From contig JAUNDG010000010.1 in NCBI GenBank assembly GCA_030526195.1, forward strand, positions 1 to 64,000: a DNA stretch of 64,000 nt. The letters run 5' to 3'. The DNA is from Lachnospiraceae bacterium. Its GTDB lineage: Bacteria > Bacillota > Clostridia > Lachnospirales > Lachnospiraceae. The translations under genes and the position numbers were made by a program. Numbering within the stretch: position 1 is the stretch's first letter; every line of letters begins with the position of its first letter. The notes under the pieces were generated by a model, which was not told the DNA's origin, made no database searches, and saw only the letters and a list, made by a program, of their open reading frames with translations. Below, piece by piece: positions 32,498 to 41,902 of this stretch.

Positions 32498-34798
32498 TTA
32501 TCGGCGCGGTTTGCGATTGCCGCCGTTGCGGTTCTGATCGCCACGGCCCTGATCGCCGCGGTTTCGGTTACCGTTGTTCTGATTGCCCCGGTTCCGGTCG
32601 TGACGGCCGGAGGACTTGCGGGCTTCACGCATTTTCCGCAGCTCTTCATTCCGGGCATCCCGGGCAGCCAGTACATCCGGCGGCAGAAGAGACAGCTGCA
32701 CACGGTGACGGGCTTCGTCGATGCCGAAGACATAGACCGTGACGATGTCGTTGACAGACAGCATTTCCGACGGATGATTGATGCGGCGCTCTGCCATACG
32801 GGAAATGTGCACCAGACCGTCTTCATGGAGGCCGATGTCCACAAAGGCGCCGAAGTCAACCACGTTCCGGACTGTGCCGGAGAGTTCATCGCCCACCTTA
32901 AGGTCTGACAGCTCCAGGATGTGGCTCTTTAAAAGCGCTCCGTCAAACTGATCACGGTAGTCACGCATGGGTGAACGGATGGCATCCTTGATGTCGTCCA
33001 GAGTGAAGCTATCCACCTCAAGGGCTTCGATGGCCTTGTCATTGAAGACCACATTGGCAGCCCCCGGTGTGTCAATGCCGGACAGAGTCATAACCTGACG
33101 GGCAATGTCATAGCTTTCCGGATGGATGGAAGTGGCATCCAACGGCTCTTTACCGTTGGTGATGCGCAGGAACCCGGCGCACTGTGTGAAGGCTTTCGGG
33201 CCCAGCTTGTTGACCTTCAGCAGTTCACGGCGGCTTTCGAAGCGGCCGTTGGCATTACGATAAGCCACGATTTCACGGGCAATACCGGCATTCAGACCGG
33301 AAATGTTGCGGAGCAGCTCAACGGAGGCTGTGTTAAGGTCAGCCCCGACTCGGTTCACCACCTTCATGGTGGCTTCGTCAAGGCGTTCTGTCAGCGCTTT
33401 CTCCGGCAGGTCGTGCTGGTACTGACCCACACCGATGGACTTGGGATCGATTTTGATAAGCTCAGCCAGCGGGTCAAGGAGACGGCGACCAATGGACACG
33501 GCGGAGCGTTCCTCAATGGCCATATCCGGGAATTCCTCACGGGCGGCTTCCTGAGCGGACCAGACAGAGGCCCCGGCTTCAGAGACGATGGCATAGGTCA
33601 CATCCAGATGATGATCGGAAATGAGCTGTGCGATCAGCTTTTCGCTTTCGCGGGAAGCGGTGCCGTTACCGATGGCAATGGTCTTGACATCGTATTTCTT
33701 GATAAGAGACAGCAGTTTTTTCTCAGTGACAGGGCCGTCTCCATCACGGCGGAAGGGGAAGACCTTATCCACTGTGAGCATCTTGCCGGTGGCATCCAGA
33801 ACGGCAATTTTGCAGCCGTTGTAGAAGCCCGGGTCAAAGCCCATGACCACGCGGCCCTTAAGGGGCGGCTGGGAGAGGAGCTTTTCAAGATTTAAAGAGA
33901 AGACCTCAATGGAGCTGGCATGAGCCTTTTCCGACAGGTCGGCGCGAATCTCATTTTCAATGGACGGCAGAAGAAGGCGGGTCAGACCGTCGGCGGCAGC
34001 GGCACGCAGCAGGTCTTCGGCAGCGGTCTTCTGACCTTTGAGGAGCAGGCCGGCGGCTTTGCCGGTGAAGAGCTCCAGATCATAGACGAAGGACACGGTG
34101 AGGATCTTTTCCTTTTCGCCGCGATTGATGGCCATAACGCGGTGGTCAGCCATGCGGCGGATGGCTTCGCTGTACTCATAGTACATGGCATAGACACCCT
34201 TCTCATCTTCGGCATCCTTTTTCTTGCGGGTTTCGATCACGCCGTCCTTTTCGATGCAGGCCTTGATATCCCAGCGCAGGGTGGCATTATCGGACACAAA
34301 CTCGGCGATGATGTCGGAAGCCCCTTTGAGGGCATCGGCTGTTGAGGGAACTTCTTCTGTGATGTATTTTGCCGCTTCCTCTTCAATGTGATCCTCGGCG
34401 GGCAGAGAGAGCAGATAATCAGCCAGGGGCTGCAGACCTTTGTTGATGGCGGCAGCGGCACGGGTTTTCTTTTTCTGCTTGTAGGGCTTGTAGAGGTCCT
34501 CCACCTGAGACAGTTTTTCGCAGGCCATGACAGCGGTCTTGATCTCCTCTGTCAGTTTACCCTGCTGTTCGATGAGGGCCAGGACGGCTTCCTTACGTTC
34601 AGCCAGGTTCAGCTGGTATTTATATTGTTTTTCAATCTGAAGGATCTGGGCCTCGTCAAGGGCACCGGTGGCTTCCTTGCGGTAACGGGCAATGAAGGGC
34701 ACGGTGTTGCCTTCCTGCAGCATGGTCAGGGTATCGGTGACCTGCTTTTCTGTGATGGACAGCTCGCGGGCCAGATGCTTGATGATCGTTGCGTTCAT
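32498..34798 (-). CDS. tex: Tex family transcription accessory/RNA-binding protein
   Basis: 766 residues. Tex features in order: an N-terminal helical segment with VPFIARYRKEATGALDE (~35-50), a YqgF-like RNase H fold with MGFDPGFYNGCKIAVLD (~330) and IGNGTASRES, helix-hairpin-helix motifs (NISGLNAGIAREIVAYRN), and an S1 domain (DFGAFVDIGLHEDGLVHIS, ~655-675). The tail is rich in Arg, Gly and Asn, unusually long and basic. Tex binds nucleic acid and affects transcription or translation fidelity. A strong AAAGGAG lies before ATG 34798. Confidence 0.95.
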   Translation of the reverse strand: MNATIIKHLARELSITEKQVTDTLTMLQEGNTVPFIARYRKEATGALDEAQILQIEKQYKYQLNLAERKEAVLALIEQQGKLTEEIKTAVMACEKLSQVEDLYKPYKQKKKTRAAAAINKGLQPLADYLLSLPAEDHIEEEAAKYITEEVPSTADALKGASDIIAEFVSDNATLRWDIKACIEKDGVIETRKKKDAEDEKGVYAMYYEYSEAIRRMADHRVMAINRGEKEKILTVSFVYDLELFTGKAAGLLLKGQKTAAEDLLRAAAADGLTRLLLPSIENEIRADLSEKAHASSIEVFSLNLEKLLSQPPLKGRVVMGFDPGFYNGCKIAVLDATGKMLTVDKVFPFRRDGDGPVTEKKLLSLIKKYDVKTIAIGNGTASRESEKLIAQLISDHHLDVTYAIVSEAGASVWSAQEAAREEFPDMAIEERSAVSIGRRLLDPLAELIKIDPKSIGVGQYQHDLPEKALTERLDEATMKVVNRVGADLNTASVELLRNISGLNAGIAREIVAYRNANGRFESRRELLKVNKLGPKAFTQCAGFLRITNGKEPLDATSIHPESYDIARQVMTLSGIDTPGAANVVFNDKAIEALEVDSFTLDDIKDAIRSPMRDYRDQFDGALLKSHILELSDLKVGDELSGTVRNVVDFGAFVDIGLHEDGLVHISRMAERRINHPSEMLSVNDIVTVYVFGIDEARHRVQLSLLPPDVLAARDARNEELRKMREARKSSGRHDRNRGNQNNGNRNRGDQGRGDQNRNGGNRKPRR

Positions 34799-34879
34799 GT
34801 TTTAAACTCCTTTGTGGTTTTACGGCCGGCTTGGACATTGCCTTTTGGCAGGCAAGCCGCCAAAGACGGCACGAAACCT

Positions 34880-34908
34880 ATTGTATCATGAATGAGCGAT
34901 GTTGGCCA
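34880..34908 (-). promoter_or_regulatory. Promoter candidate of tex
   Basis: On the reverse strand TGGCCA (34908-34903), 17 bp and TACAAT (34885-34880), about 80 bp before the tex start. Confidence 0.45.
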
Positions 34909-34944
34909 TGCACTTGGCTCATCGTCGACAAGGCGCTGTACAAT

Positions 34945-34982
34945 ATAAAGAAGGTGCTGCCGCCTGAGCAGGCGACAGCACC
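34945..34982 (-). terminator. Terminator of asnA
   Basis: On the reverse strand GGTGCTG...CAGCACC with an inner CGCCTG/CAGGCG stem (34953-34982) is followed by TTCTTTATATT. It starts about 35 bp after the asnA stop. Confidence 0.8.
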
Positions 34983-35016
34983 GGATATAAGCATTATGAC
35001 AGTATAGCTTTGTGAA

Positions 35017-36024
35017 TTACAGCAGGACAACGTTGTGTTCTGCACATTCTTTACGCTGATCTTCCGGCCAGACAGAAGACTGAACCTCACCGATGTGAAC
35101 ACGGCCCAGAAGCAGCATGCACAGACGTGACTGACCGATACCACCACCAATGGAATAGGGCAGTTCACAGTTCAGGATATCCTGATGATACGGCAGGTTA
35201 GCGCGGTCAAGGCACTTGCTGGCCTCAAGCTGAACCTTCATGGCCTCTTCATCAACACGGATACCCATGGAAGAGATTTCAAGAGCGCACTGCAGCGGCT
35301 CGAACCAGAAGATGATATCACCGTTTAAGTTCCAATCATCGTAGTCCGGCGCACGGCCATCGTGGGGTTTGCCGTCAGCCAGCGGCCAGCCGATCTTCTG
35401 AAGGAAGATGCAGCCGTATTCCTTGGCAGCAGCATTTTCACGTTCTTTACGTGTCATTTCCGGATAACGTTCCTCCAGCTCCTTAGTGGTGATGAAGGTG
35501 ATCTTGTCCGGCAGTCTGTAGGAAGCATCCGGATAGCGATACCAGACCTCGTGTTCCATGTGCTTGATCACGCGGAAGATCTTGCGGACCACTTCTTTGA
35601 GCTTCTTTTCAGTACGGTCTTCCTTGCGGATGGCCATTTCCCAATCCCACTGATCAACATAAGCGGAATGCAGGTTATCCAGGTCTTCATCGCGACGGAT
35701 GGCGTTCATGTTGGTGTAAAGACCTTCATCCGGGCCGAAGCCGTAAGTCTTCAGAGCTGTTCTTTTCCATTTGGCCAGAGACTGAACAACTTCATAGGTG
35801 ACACCCGGCAAAGACTTCATGTCAAAGCTGACGGGACGCTCAACACCATTCAGGTTGTCATTGAGGCCTGTGGATTTATCAACAAAAAGCGGAGCGGAAA
35901 CGCGTTCAAGATTGAGGCGCTTACCGAATTCGCGTGTGAACAGATCGCGGATGAATTTGATGGCCGCCTGTGTTGTGCGGACATCCATATGGGCATCGTA
36001 GCCCTCGGGTAAATAAAGTGCCAT
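35017..36024 (-). CDS. asnA: Aspartate-ammonia ligase (asparagine synthetase A)
   Basis: 335 residues, the usual length for AsnA. Key stretches: [55 protein letters not shown] (conserved RRDE), YVDQWDWE and a C-terminal [15 protein letters not shown] of class II tRNA synthetase-like folds. It makes asparagine from aspartate and ammonia with ATP in the cytoplasm and, unlike AsnB, needs no glutaminase. Start ATG 36024 follows TAGGAGGGTAAC. Single gene with its own promoter (36085-36113) and terminator. Confidence 0.96.
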   Translation of the reverse strand: MALYLPEGYDAHMDVRTTQAAIKFIRDLFTREFGKRLNLERVSAPLFVDKSTGLNDNLNGVERPVSFDMKSLPGVTYEVVQSLAKWKRTALKTYGFGPDEGLYTNMNAIRRDEDLDNLHSAYVDQWDWEMAIRKEDRTEKKLKEVVRKIFRVIKHMEHEVWYRYPDASYRLPDKITFITTKELEERYPEMTRKERENAAAKEYGCIFLQKIGWPLADGKPHDGRAPDYDDWNLNGDIIFWFEPLQCALEISSMGIRVDEEAMKVQLEASKCLDRANLPYHQDILNCELPYSIGGGIGQSRLCMLLLGRVHIGEVQSSVWPEDQRKECAEHNVVLL

Positions 36025-36084
36025 GTGAGTTACCCTCCTAACAAGTATTTTATTTAATTTTTTATATATAAAAAATATTCTACA

Positions 36085-36113
36085 ATATTACACTGCGAAA
36101 ATCATCTGTGCAA
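36085..36113 (-). promoter_or_regulatory. Promoter of asnA
   Basis: Reverse strand TTGCAC (36113-36108), 17-bp spacer, TAATAT (36090-36085); about 60 bp before the start codon in an AT-rich leader. Confidence 0.6.
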
Positions 36114-36167
36114 GCCCATTATCATATGGTTTCACAATTATTGAAGGTATTATTTAGAAATATTTCA

Positions 36168-36207
36168 TGATGTGGGTGTCAAAAGCCACCCTTTAACGGT
36201 CACATCA
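36168..36207 (-). ncRNA. Structured 3' end of the tnpB transcript (candidate omega RNA)
   Basis: Reading the reverse strand just after the tnpB stop: TGATGTG (36207-36201), an unpaired stretch, GGTG/CACC inner stem, and CACATCA (36174-36168) closing the outer stem of 7 bp. TnpB guide RNAs overlap the gene's 3' end and finish at the element end, so the 15-20 bases below 36168 would be the guide. This is inferred from position and folding only. Confidence 0.4.
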
Positions 36208-36228
36208 CGGGACCCTATCCTGGTAGGA

Positions 36229-37647
36229 TTACATTTTTATAAAATCTGGATGTGTAAATACCAGTACATCATTCAGATTCACATTTTGCGGCTGAAACAG
36301 ATCGGGATAACACTTTCTGCCTATATTGGCACTTCCGTTCAGATCTGCGTTCACGATTGTTCCGTCGTTGTTTTGGTATAATCCGTGAAAGCCGCTCTTT
36401 TTTGATTTCTCCTTGTGTTTTTTCGGACTACGGCGTCCAGAAAAACGATATTTGGTACTGTCTCCCTTTTTGTAAACAGGGATCGGATCCTGCATCAGAA
36501 AAGAAGCCTGTGAGGTGTAAGATTCCTCCTGCTCTACATATCGGATCCCGTTCCATTCACACAGATACTTCAGCATCTTCCGAAACTGCTCAAAGGGGAT
36601 CTGTTCAAAGACCTGGTTATTCTCCTTGCTCATAGATGCATTTTGCTTCCATCCGGAGTTCGTTCCCACGACAACAGTGTCAATCCGATTCTCAAGGCAC
36701 CAGCGGATGAGCCTTTTAGCGGTCTTGTGCATGAAATCCTTCATCTGATCCTGCCGTTTCCTTCCGAGCTTCCGATATTCCGGTGTACTCCTGAAACGGT
36801 TGGTGGCACCGGCGGCCTGTTCCGACTGGAGTTTCGCACATTTTTTGCTGAACCACTGATTATTGCTCTTGATAATCCCGCCCTTGAACAGAATTGCAGG
36901 AAGTCCTGCATTGTTCGATATGGCTGCGAAATTACGGATGCCCAGATCAATAGCGCAGATACGCTCCGGTGTCTCACTCATGAGATCCACTTGCGGGATG
37001 CCATCTTCTAAAACGATATTCACAGTGAAAAGATCAAAACGTGGCTTTACCATAACCTGCCGCAGGCTCCATCCGGACTTCAAGACCTTTCCAAGGACAA
37101 GACGCGCCTTGGTCTTGCCAAAGGAAAGTACATCCTTGCCCGACTCCCGGATAATCCGACAGGTCTGGTTGGAAAAGTCCATGGAACACATACCGCCGGA
37201 CTTCTTGTAGCCGGGGAGTTTTGGCATTCCCAGATATGCAGAAGGGTCCAAGCGATACTTCTTCAAGGAAGCCAGATAAGAGATCATATCAGCCACGGCC
37301 TTGCGGATCATGTTCTGGGCACACTGTCTGGGAAGTGCAGGAGCCTGGTAATCCGGATTATCCGTCTTCAGGAAATATTCATTCAGAAAGTAATAATTCA
37401 GGAGCCAGTTTTCCTTTGTCGGCATCTGAAATTTATCCTTCATCATGGGCAGTGCCCGGTGGATACCTTCGATCACATCCCTTTCATTTGGCTGACGATC
37501 CTCCTGAACCTTCTGTATTCCGGTCATGACCTGACGGATATGATACAGGGAAACATTATAAAGATTGTTTGCCAGGTGGAGGACAGTGTCGAAGTAGGGA
37601 TACAGTGGATGGTCGTTGTGGACTTCGATCTGCATGGTATGGAGCAA
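36229..37647 (-). CDS. tnpB: IS605/IS1341-type TnpB RNA-guided nuclease, no zinc ribbon
   Basis: About 472 residues from TTG 37647, which has AGGAGG at a spacing of 8; ATG 37635 is the alternative. RuvC residues are present: Asp in ICAIDLGIRNFAAIS, Glu in RYVEQEESYTSQASF and Asp in NADLNGSANIGRK. The canonical TnpB zinc-ribbon CxxC pairs before the last motif are missing, replaced by a basic insertion (FSGRRSPKKHKEKSKKS), as in a known ribbon-less clade. No tnpA is nearby. TnpB proteins cut DNA under guidance of an RNA from their own 3' end. The gene has a strong promoter and lower GC than its surroundings, suggesting a transferred IS. Confidence 0.88.
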   Translation of the reverse strand: MLHTMQIEVHNDHPLYPYFDTVLHLANNLYNVSLYHIRQVMTGIQKVQEDRQPNERDVIEGIHRALPMMKDKFQMPTKENWLLNYYFLNEYFLKTDNPDYQAPALPRQCAQNMIRKAVADMISYLASLKKYRLDPSAYLGMPKLPGYKKSGGMCSMDFSNQTCRIIRESGKDVLSFGKTKARLVLGKVLKSGWSLRQVMVKPRFDLFTVNIVLEDGIPQVDLMSETPERICAIDLGIRNFAAISNNAGLPAILFKGGIIKSNNQWFSKKCAKLQSEQAAGATNRFRSTPEYRKLGRKRQDQMKDFMHKTAKRLIRWCLENRIDTVVVGTNSGWKQNASMSKENNQVFEQIPFEQFRKMLKYLCEWNGIRYVEQEESYTSQASFLMQDPIPVYKKGDSTKYRFSGRRSPKKHKEKSKKSGFHGLYQNNDGTIVNADLNGSANIGRKCYPDLFQPQNVNLNDVLVFTHPDFIKM

Positions 37648-37678
37648 GATTATCACCTCCTCTTTTTCCTCTGTTTTC

Positions 37679-37707
37679 ATTATAATAGAACAGATGTTCG
37701 ATTTCAA
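37679..37707 (-). promoter_or_regulatory. Strong promoter of tnpB
   Basis: Reverse strand TTGAAA (37707-37702), 17-bp spacer and TATAAT (37684-37679), close to consensus. The reading frame extends over it, which rules out the ATG at 37707 as a start. Confidence 0.75.
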
Positions 37708-37858
37708 GAGAAGAGTATATTAGCTAAATAAAATATAGCGCTGCTAGTATATGTCGACTTAATGCCCGCTGCTTCTATAGTGTGCTTTTAATTATCCATT
37801 AAAGAAAAACAGAGAAAAAAGGAACTATTGACACTTGAATCGTTGTATAATAGGCTCT

Positions 37859-39613
37859 ATGAAAATGATTAGAGAATTGAGTCACTACATTAAACAATTC
37901 AAGAAAGCTACGATCGCCACACCGATCTGTATGGTCGCGGAAGTCATTATGGAAATGTTTCTGCCTCTCTTGATGGCTTACATCGTTGATAACGGTGTCT
38001 ATCAGGGAAATATGTCGGCCATATTCATCGTGGGGCTCATCATGCTTGTCTGCTCTGTTCTGGGGCTCGCGGCCGGTATCGGCGGCGGTTATTTCGGCGC
38101 CAAAGCCTCCACAGGCTTTGCCCGGAATCTGCGCAAGGCGATGTTTGCCAACATTCAGGAGTTCTCTTTTGCTGAGATTGACAAATTCAGCACCTCCGGC
38201 CTTGTCACCCGTCTGACCACAGACGTCACCATGGTACAGAACTCCTTCCAGATGCTTTTGCGTATGGCGGTGCGGGCCCCCATCTCACTGGTGGTGGCCA
38301 TGACCATGACCTTCATTATTAATAAACGCATCGCCCTCATTTATCTGTTCGCGGTGCTTATTTTGGGTGTCATTGTCTTCTTTATTATCAGACGGACCAC
38401 GAAGTTCTTCCGCCAGATGTTCGAACGCTACGACAAGCTGAACGAAAGTGTGGAAGAGAACCTGTCCGGTATGCGTCTGGTAAAGGCCTACAATCGTGAG
38501 GCCTATGAAAACAACCGTTTCGTGAAAGCAGTTCAGAAGCTCTATGACATCAGCGTCAAGGCCGAGAACAACATGATCATCCTGATGCCGGTTATGACTC
38601 TGACCATTTATACCTGCATCATCCTCATTTCCTGGGTCGGTGCCAACATGATCGTGTCCGCCACCCTGACCACCGGTGAGCTCATGTCCCTGCTGACTTA
38701 CTGCATGAACATCCTCATGAGCCTCATGATGTTTGCGATGGTTATTGTCATGATGACCATGGCGGTGGCTGCCGCCCAGCGTATCTACGAGGTGCTGGAT
38801 CAGAAGACATCACTGCCGGAGCCCGAGAACCCCATTTTCGAAGTGAAGGATGGCAGTATCGACTTCAACGATGTTGATTTCAGTTATCGCCAGGGCAGCA
38901 GGGTGGCTGACCTGAAGGATGTGGAACTTCATATTAAGAGCGGTGAGGTCATCGGTATCATCGGCGGCACCGGTTCAGCCAAGACAACCCTCGTCAATCT
39001 CATTTCACGCCTGTATGACACCACTCAGGGCACTGTCTTTGTGGGCGGCGTGGATGTCACCGAATATGACCGGAAGACACTGCGTGATGCCGTGGCGGTG
39101 GTCCTTCAGAAAAATGTGCTGTTCTCAGGCACAGTGCTGGAGAACCTGCGCTGGGGTAACAAGGATGCCACGGAAGAGGAATGCCGCGAGGTCTGCCGCA
39201 TTGCCTGCGCCGATGAATTTGTGTCGAAAATGCCGGAGGGGTACAACACCCATCTTGAGCAGGGCGCGACCAACATTTCCGGCGGCCAGAAGCAGCGTCT
39301 TTGCATTGCCCGGGCGCTCCTGAAAAAGCCGCGGATCCTGATTCTCGATGACAGTACTTCTGCCGTCGATACCGCCACAGAAAAGAAGATACGGGAAGGC
39401 ATGAAGACCTTTATTCCCGGCACCACCAAGATCATCATCAGCCAACGGATCAGTGCCGTGGAGCACGCGGACCGCGTCATTGTCATGGATGACGGTCGTG
39501 TGTCCGGCTTCGATACGCCCGCTAATCTGATGGAAAACAATGCCATCTACCGCGAAGTCTGGGAAGCTCAGAACGCGGCAGGCGGTGATTTTGACGAGAA
39601 AGGAGGCGAATAA
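37859..39613 (+). CDS. ABC exporter half-transporter with a degenerate ATP site
   Basis: About 584 residues. Six membrane helices (to ~310) are followed by a nucleotide-binding domain with Walker A GGTGSAKTT, signature NISGGQKQR and Walker B RILILDDSTSAVD. The Walker B catalytic Glu is Asp and the H-loop reads ISQRIS instead of AHR, so this half should have a hydrolysis-poor site, as in heterodimeric exporters (TM287/288, BmrCD type). The second, canonical half follows after two bases. TATAAT (37846-37851) lies only 7 bases before ATG 37859, so the mRNA could be nearly leaderless. The substrate (drug or lipid) is unknown. Confidence 0.9.
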   Translation: MKMIRELSHYIKQFKKATIATPICMVAEVIMEMFLPLLMAYIVDNGVYQGNMSAIFIVGLIMLVCSVLGLAAGIGGGYFGAKASTGFARNLRKAMFANIQEFSFAEIDKFSTSGLVTRLTTDVTMVQNSFQMLLRMAVRAPISLVVAMTMTFIINKRIALIYLFAVLILGVIVFFIIRRTTKFFRQMFERYDKLNESVEENLSGMRLVKAYNREAYENNRFVKAVQKLYDISVKAENNMIILMPVMTLTIYTCIILISWVGANMIVSATLTTGELMSLLTYCMNILMSLMMFAMVIVMMTMAVAAAQRIYEVLDQKTSLPEPENPIFEVKDGSIDFNDVDFSYRQGSRVADLKDVELHIKSGEVIGIIGGTGSAKTTLVNLISRLYDTTQGTVFVGGVDVTEYDRKTLRDAVAVVLQKNVLFSGTVLENLRWGNKDATEEECREVCRIACADEFVSKMPEGYNTHLEQGATNISGGQKQRLCIARALLKKPRILILDDSTSAVDTATEKKIREGMKTFIPGTTKIIISQRISAVEHADRVIVMDDGRVSGFDTPANLMENNAIYREVWEAQNAAGGDFDEKGGE

Positions 39614-39615
39614 AG

Positions 39616-41523
39616 ATGGCTCATGCACATCACGGCCCCGGCCGCAACAAAATGGCGCGCGGCGCCAAGGTTGAGAATTCGGGCAAGGTTTTAAAACGTC
39701 TCCTGAAAATGATGTTCCGGCACTACGGTCTTCAGATGGTGCTGGTGTTCATTTTCATCATCGTGAACGTGGCGGCTTCCCTGCAGGGGACCCTGTTTAT
39801 CCGCAACCTGATCGATGACTACATCACACCGCTCCTGGGCCAGGCCAATCCGGATTTCCATCCGCTGCTCATGGCCATTGCCCGCGTGGCGATGTTCTAT
39901 ATTATTGGCATCGTGGCCATTTTCCTGCAGAACAAGCTGATGATCTCTGTCAGCCAGGGCATGTTGCTGCGCATCCGTAAGCAGCTCTTTGTGAAAATGG
40001 AGTCGCTGCCGATCCGCTACTTCGACACCCATGCCCGTGGCGACATCATGTCCATTTACACCAATGACGTGGATACCCTGCGTCAGATGATGAGCCAGTC
40101 TCTGACACAGCTTTTCAGCAGCGGTATCACCATTGTTTCCGTGCTGGTGAGCATGTTTGCCCTCAGTGTACCGCTGACCTGCGTGACACTGTTTATGGTG
40201 GCCGTCATGCTGGTTGTGGTGGCCCGCCTCGGCAAACAGTCCGGTACCTACTTCATGAAGCAGCAGAAGGATCTGGCGGCCATGAACGGCTACATTGAGG
40301 AAATGATGGCCGGCGAGAAGGTCGTCAAGGTTTTCTCCCATGAAGAAGAGGCCATCGAGCGTTTCAATGAGCTCAACGATCAGCTCTTTGATTCCGCCAA
40401 CAAGGCCAACCGTTTTGCCAATATCCTGATGCCCTCCGTGGCTCAGATCGGTAATGTCAGCTACGTGCTGTGCGCCATCGTGGGCGGTATCCTCGCCCTG
40501 GGGACCGGCACCCTGTCCGTCGGTTCTCTGGCCAGCTTCCTGGCTTTCAACAAGAGCTTCAATATGCCCATCAACCAGGTCAGCACCCAGTTCAACGCCA
40601 TCATCATGGCCCTGGCCGGTGCGGACCGTATCTTCAAACTGATGGATGAAGAGCCGGAAGCCGATGAGGGCTATGTCACCCTGGTGCATGCCCGTGAAGA
40701 AAATGGTGTTCTCGTCGAGAGCGAGGATGAGACGGGTCTGTGGGCCTGGAAGCATCCCCATAAGGACGGCACCGTGACATTTACGGAACTAAAGGGCGAC
40801 ATCGTCATGGACCATGTGGACTTCGGTTATACTGAGGAGCAGGAGATCCTTCACGATATCGAGCTTTATGCCAAGCCCGGTCAGAAAATCGCTTTTGTCG
40901 GTTCCACCGGTGCCGGCAAGACCACGATCATCAACCTGCTGACCCGGTTCTATGATATCCAGGACGGCAAGATCCGTTACGACGACATCAACATCAATAA
41001 GATCAAAAAGGCTGACCTGCGTCGCTCCTACAGCATGGTTCTGCAGGACACCCACCTCTTTACCGGCACTATCCGGGACAATATCCGTTTCGGCCGCTTA
41101 AATGCCACGGATGACGAGGTGGTGGCAGCGGCTAAACTGGCCAACGCCGACAGCTTCATCAGCCGTCTGCCGGATGGCTATGACACTGTGATCTCCGGTG
41201 AGGGCGGTCGTCTCTCCCAGGGTCAGAGGCAGCTTCTGTCCATCGCCCGGGCCGCTTTGGCCAACGCGCCGGTGCTGATCCTCGACGAGGCCACCTCCTC
41301 CATCGACTCCCGTACGGAGAAGATCGTGCAGGATGGTATGGACAACCTGATGAAGGGGCGCACTTCCTTCGTCATCGCCCACCGTCTGTCCACGATCCAG
41401 AACTCCGACTGCATCATGGTTATGGAAAATGGCCGGATCATCGAGCGCGGCAGCCACGACAGCCTGCTGGCCGAGAAGGGCAAGTATTACGAGCTGTATA
41501 CCGGTTTGTCGGTCGTGTCCTGA
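39616..41523 (+). CDS. ABC exporter half-transporter with a canonical ATP site
   Basis: 635 residues. A His-rich start (MAHAHHGPGRNK) precedes six membrane helices. The nucleotide-binding domain has Walker A GSTGAGKTT, signature RLSQGQRQLL, Walker B VLILDEATSSID with the catalytic Glu, and H-loop VIAHRLST, all intact. It pairs with the preceding degenerate half to form a heterodimeric exporter. Between the membrane part and the nucleotide-binding domain is an inserted acidic segment (RTGREE-like, ~350-390: ENGVLVESEDETGLW). AAGGAGG precedes ATG 39616 within the end of the previous gene, so they are translated together. Confidence 0.92.
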   Translation: MAHAHHGPGRNKMARGAKVENSGKVLKRLLKMMFRHYGLQMVLVFIFIIVNVAASLQGTLFIRNLIDDYITPLLGQANPDFHPLLMAIARVAMFYIIGIVAIFLQNKLMISVSQGMLLRIRKQLFVKMESLPIRYFDTHARGDIMSIYTNDVDTLRQMMSQSLTQLFSSGITIVSVLVSMFALSVPLTCVTLFMVAVMLVVVARLGKQSGTYFMKQQKDLAAMNGYIEEMMAGEKVVKVFSHEEEAIERFNELNDQLFDSANKANRFANILMPSVAQIGNVSYVLCAIVGGILALGTGTLSVGSLASFLAFNKSFNMPINQVSTQFNAIIMALAGADRIFKLMDEEPEADEGYVTLVHAREENGVLVESEDETGLWAWKHPHKDGTVTFTELKGDIVMDHVDFGYTEEQEILHDIELYAKPGQKIAFVGSTGAGKTTIINLLTRFYDIQDGKIRYDDININKIKKADLRRSYSMVLQDTHLFTGTIRDNIRFGRLNATDDEVVAAAKLANADSFISRLPDGYDTVISGEGGRLSQGQRQLLSIARAALANAPVLILDEATSSIDSRTEKIVQDGMDNLMKGRTSFVIAHRLSTIQNSDCIMVMENGRIIERGSHDSLLAEKGKYYELYTGLSVVS

Positions 41524-41902
41524 TGCGGCCACAGCCTCAATTTGAACCGCAGCAAGCATTCCCCCGCTTCAAAGACACAGAGTCTTAAGTGGGGGGGACG
41601 GGGGAAGCTTGCATCAGCAGGGGTAAAAGCCCCTGCTGATGGGCTACCGAAGGTAGCTGCGGTTCACGAGCAAGTAGCGAAGCGGATTGCGAGTGTCCGC
41701 TTTACAATGAGGTGTCCGTCGGCCGGGACGTTCCGGCTGTGATCGACATTTTTCGGAAGGGCTTCCGGGGCCTTACCACCGTATCGGGCGGTAGGGCTTC
41801 GGGAGACCTTTCTTTGTTTTTTCTGATAACTCTGGTATCGCTTGCCTCTGCTGTTATGTCGGCAGATATATTCATGTGAAAACTTTGAGGCGTTTACAGG
41901 AC
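41524..41902. other. Structured non-coding stretch after the ABC exporter
   Basis: 379 bp without a gene. It holds the full structured element at 41545-41702 and then further hairpins: GCCGG/CCGGC near 41723, a CGGAAGGGCTTCCG palindrome and CCTTACC/GGTAGGG (41771-41796) followed by a T-rich run to about 41825, which may terminate the exporter transcript. The MurT-like gene starts at its end. Confidence 0.6.
41545..41702 (+). ncRNA. Structured intergenic element, copy A (full length)
   Basis: An outer stem AACCGCAGC (41545-41553) with GCTGCGGTT (41656-41664) encloses three stems: CCCCCGCTT/AAGTGGGGG (41561/41587), a 12-bp CATCAGCAGGGG/CCCCTGCTGATG hairpin (41612-41641) and CTACC-GAA-GGTAG (41644-41656). 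A GAGCAAG...GCGAAGC...TTGCGAG tail follows. Partial copies lie at 21989, 22829, 43027 and 44875. The layout is like IS605-associated RNAs or their mobile relics, but that class assignment is a guess. Confidence 0.55.

Noticed and set aside
37735..37858. Left end of the TnpB element just upstream of its promoter
   Set aside because: No clear hairpin or repeated end matched the right-end structure, so I could not place the left border.
37835..41523. Bacteriocin-export ABC transporter for the GG-leader protein
   Set aside because: Neither half has a C39 peptidase domain at its start, and the genes are 6 kb away with tex, asnA and tnpB between.
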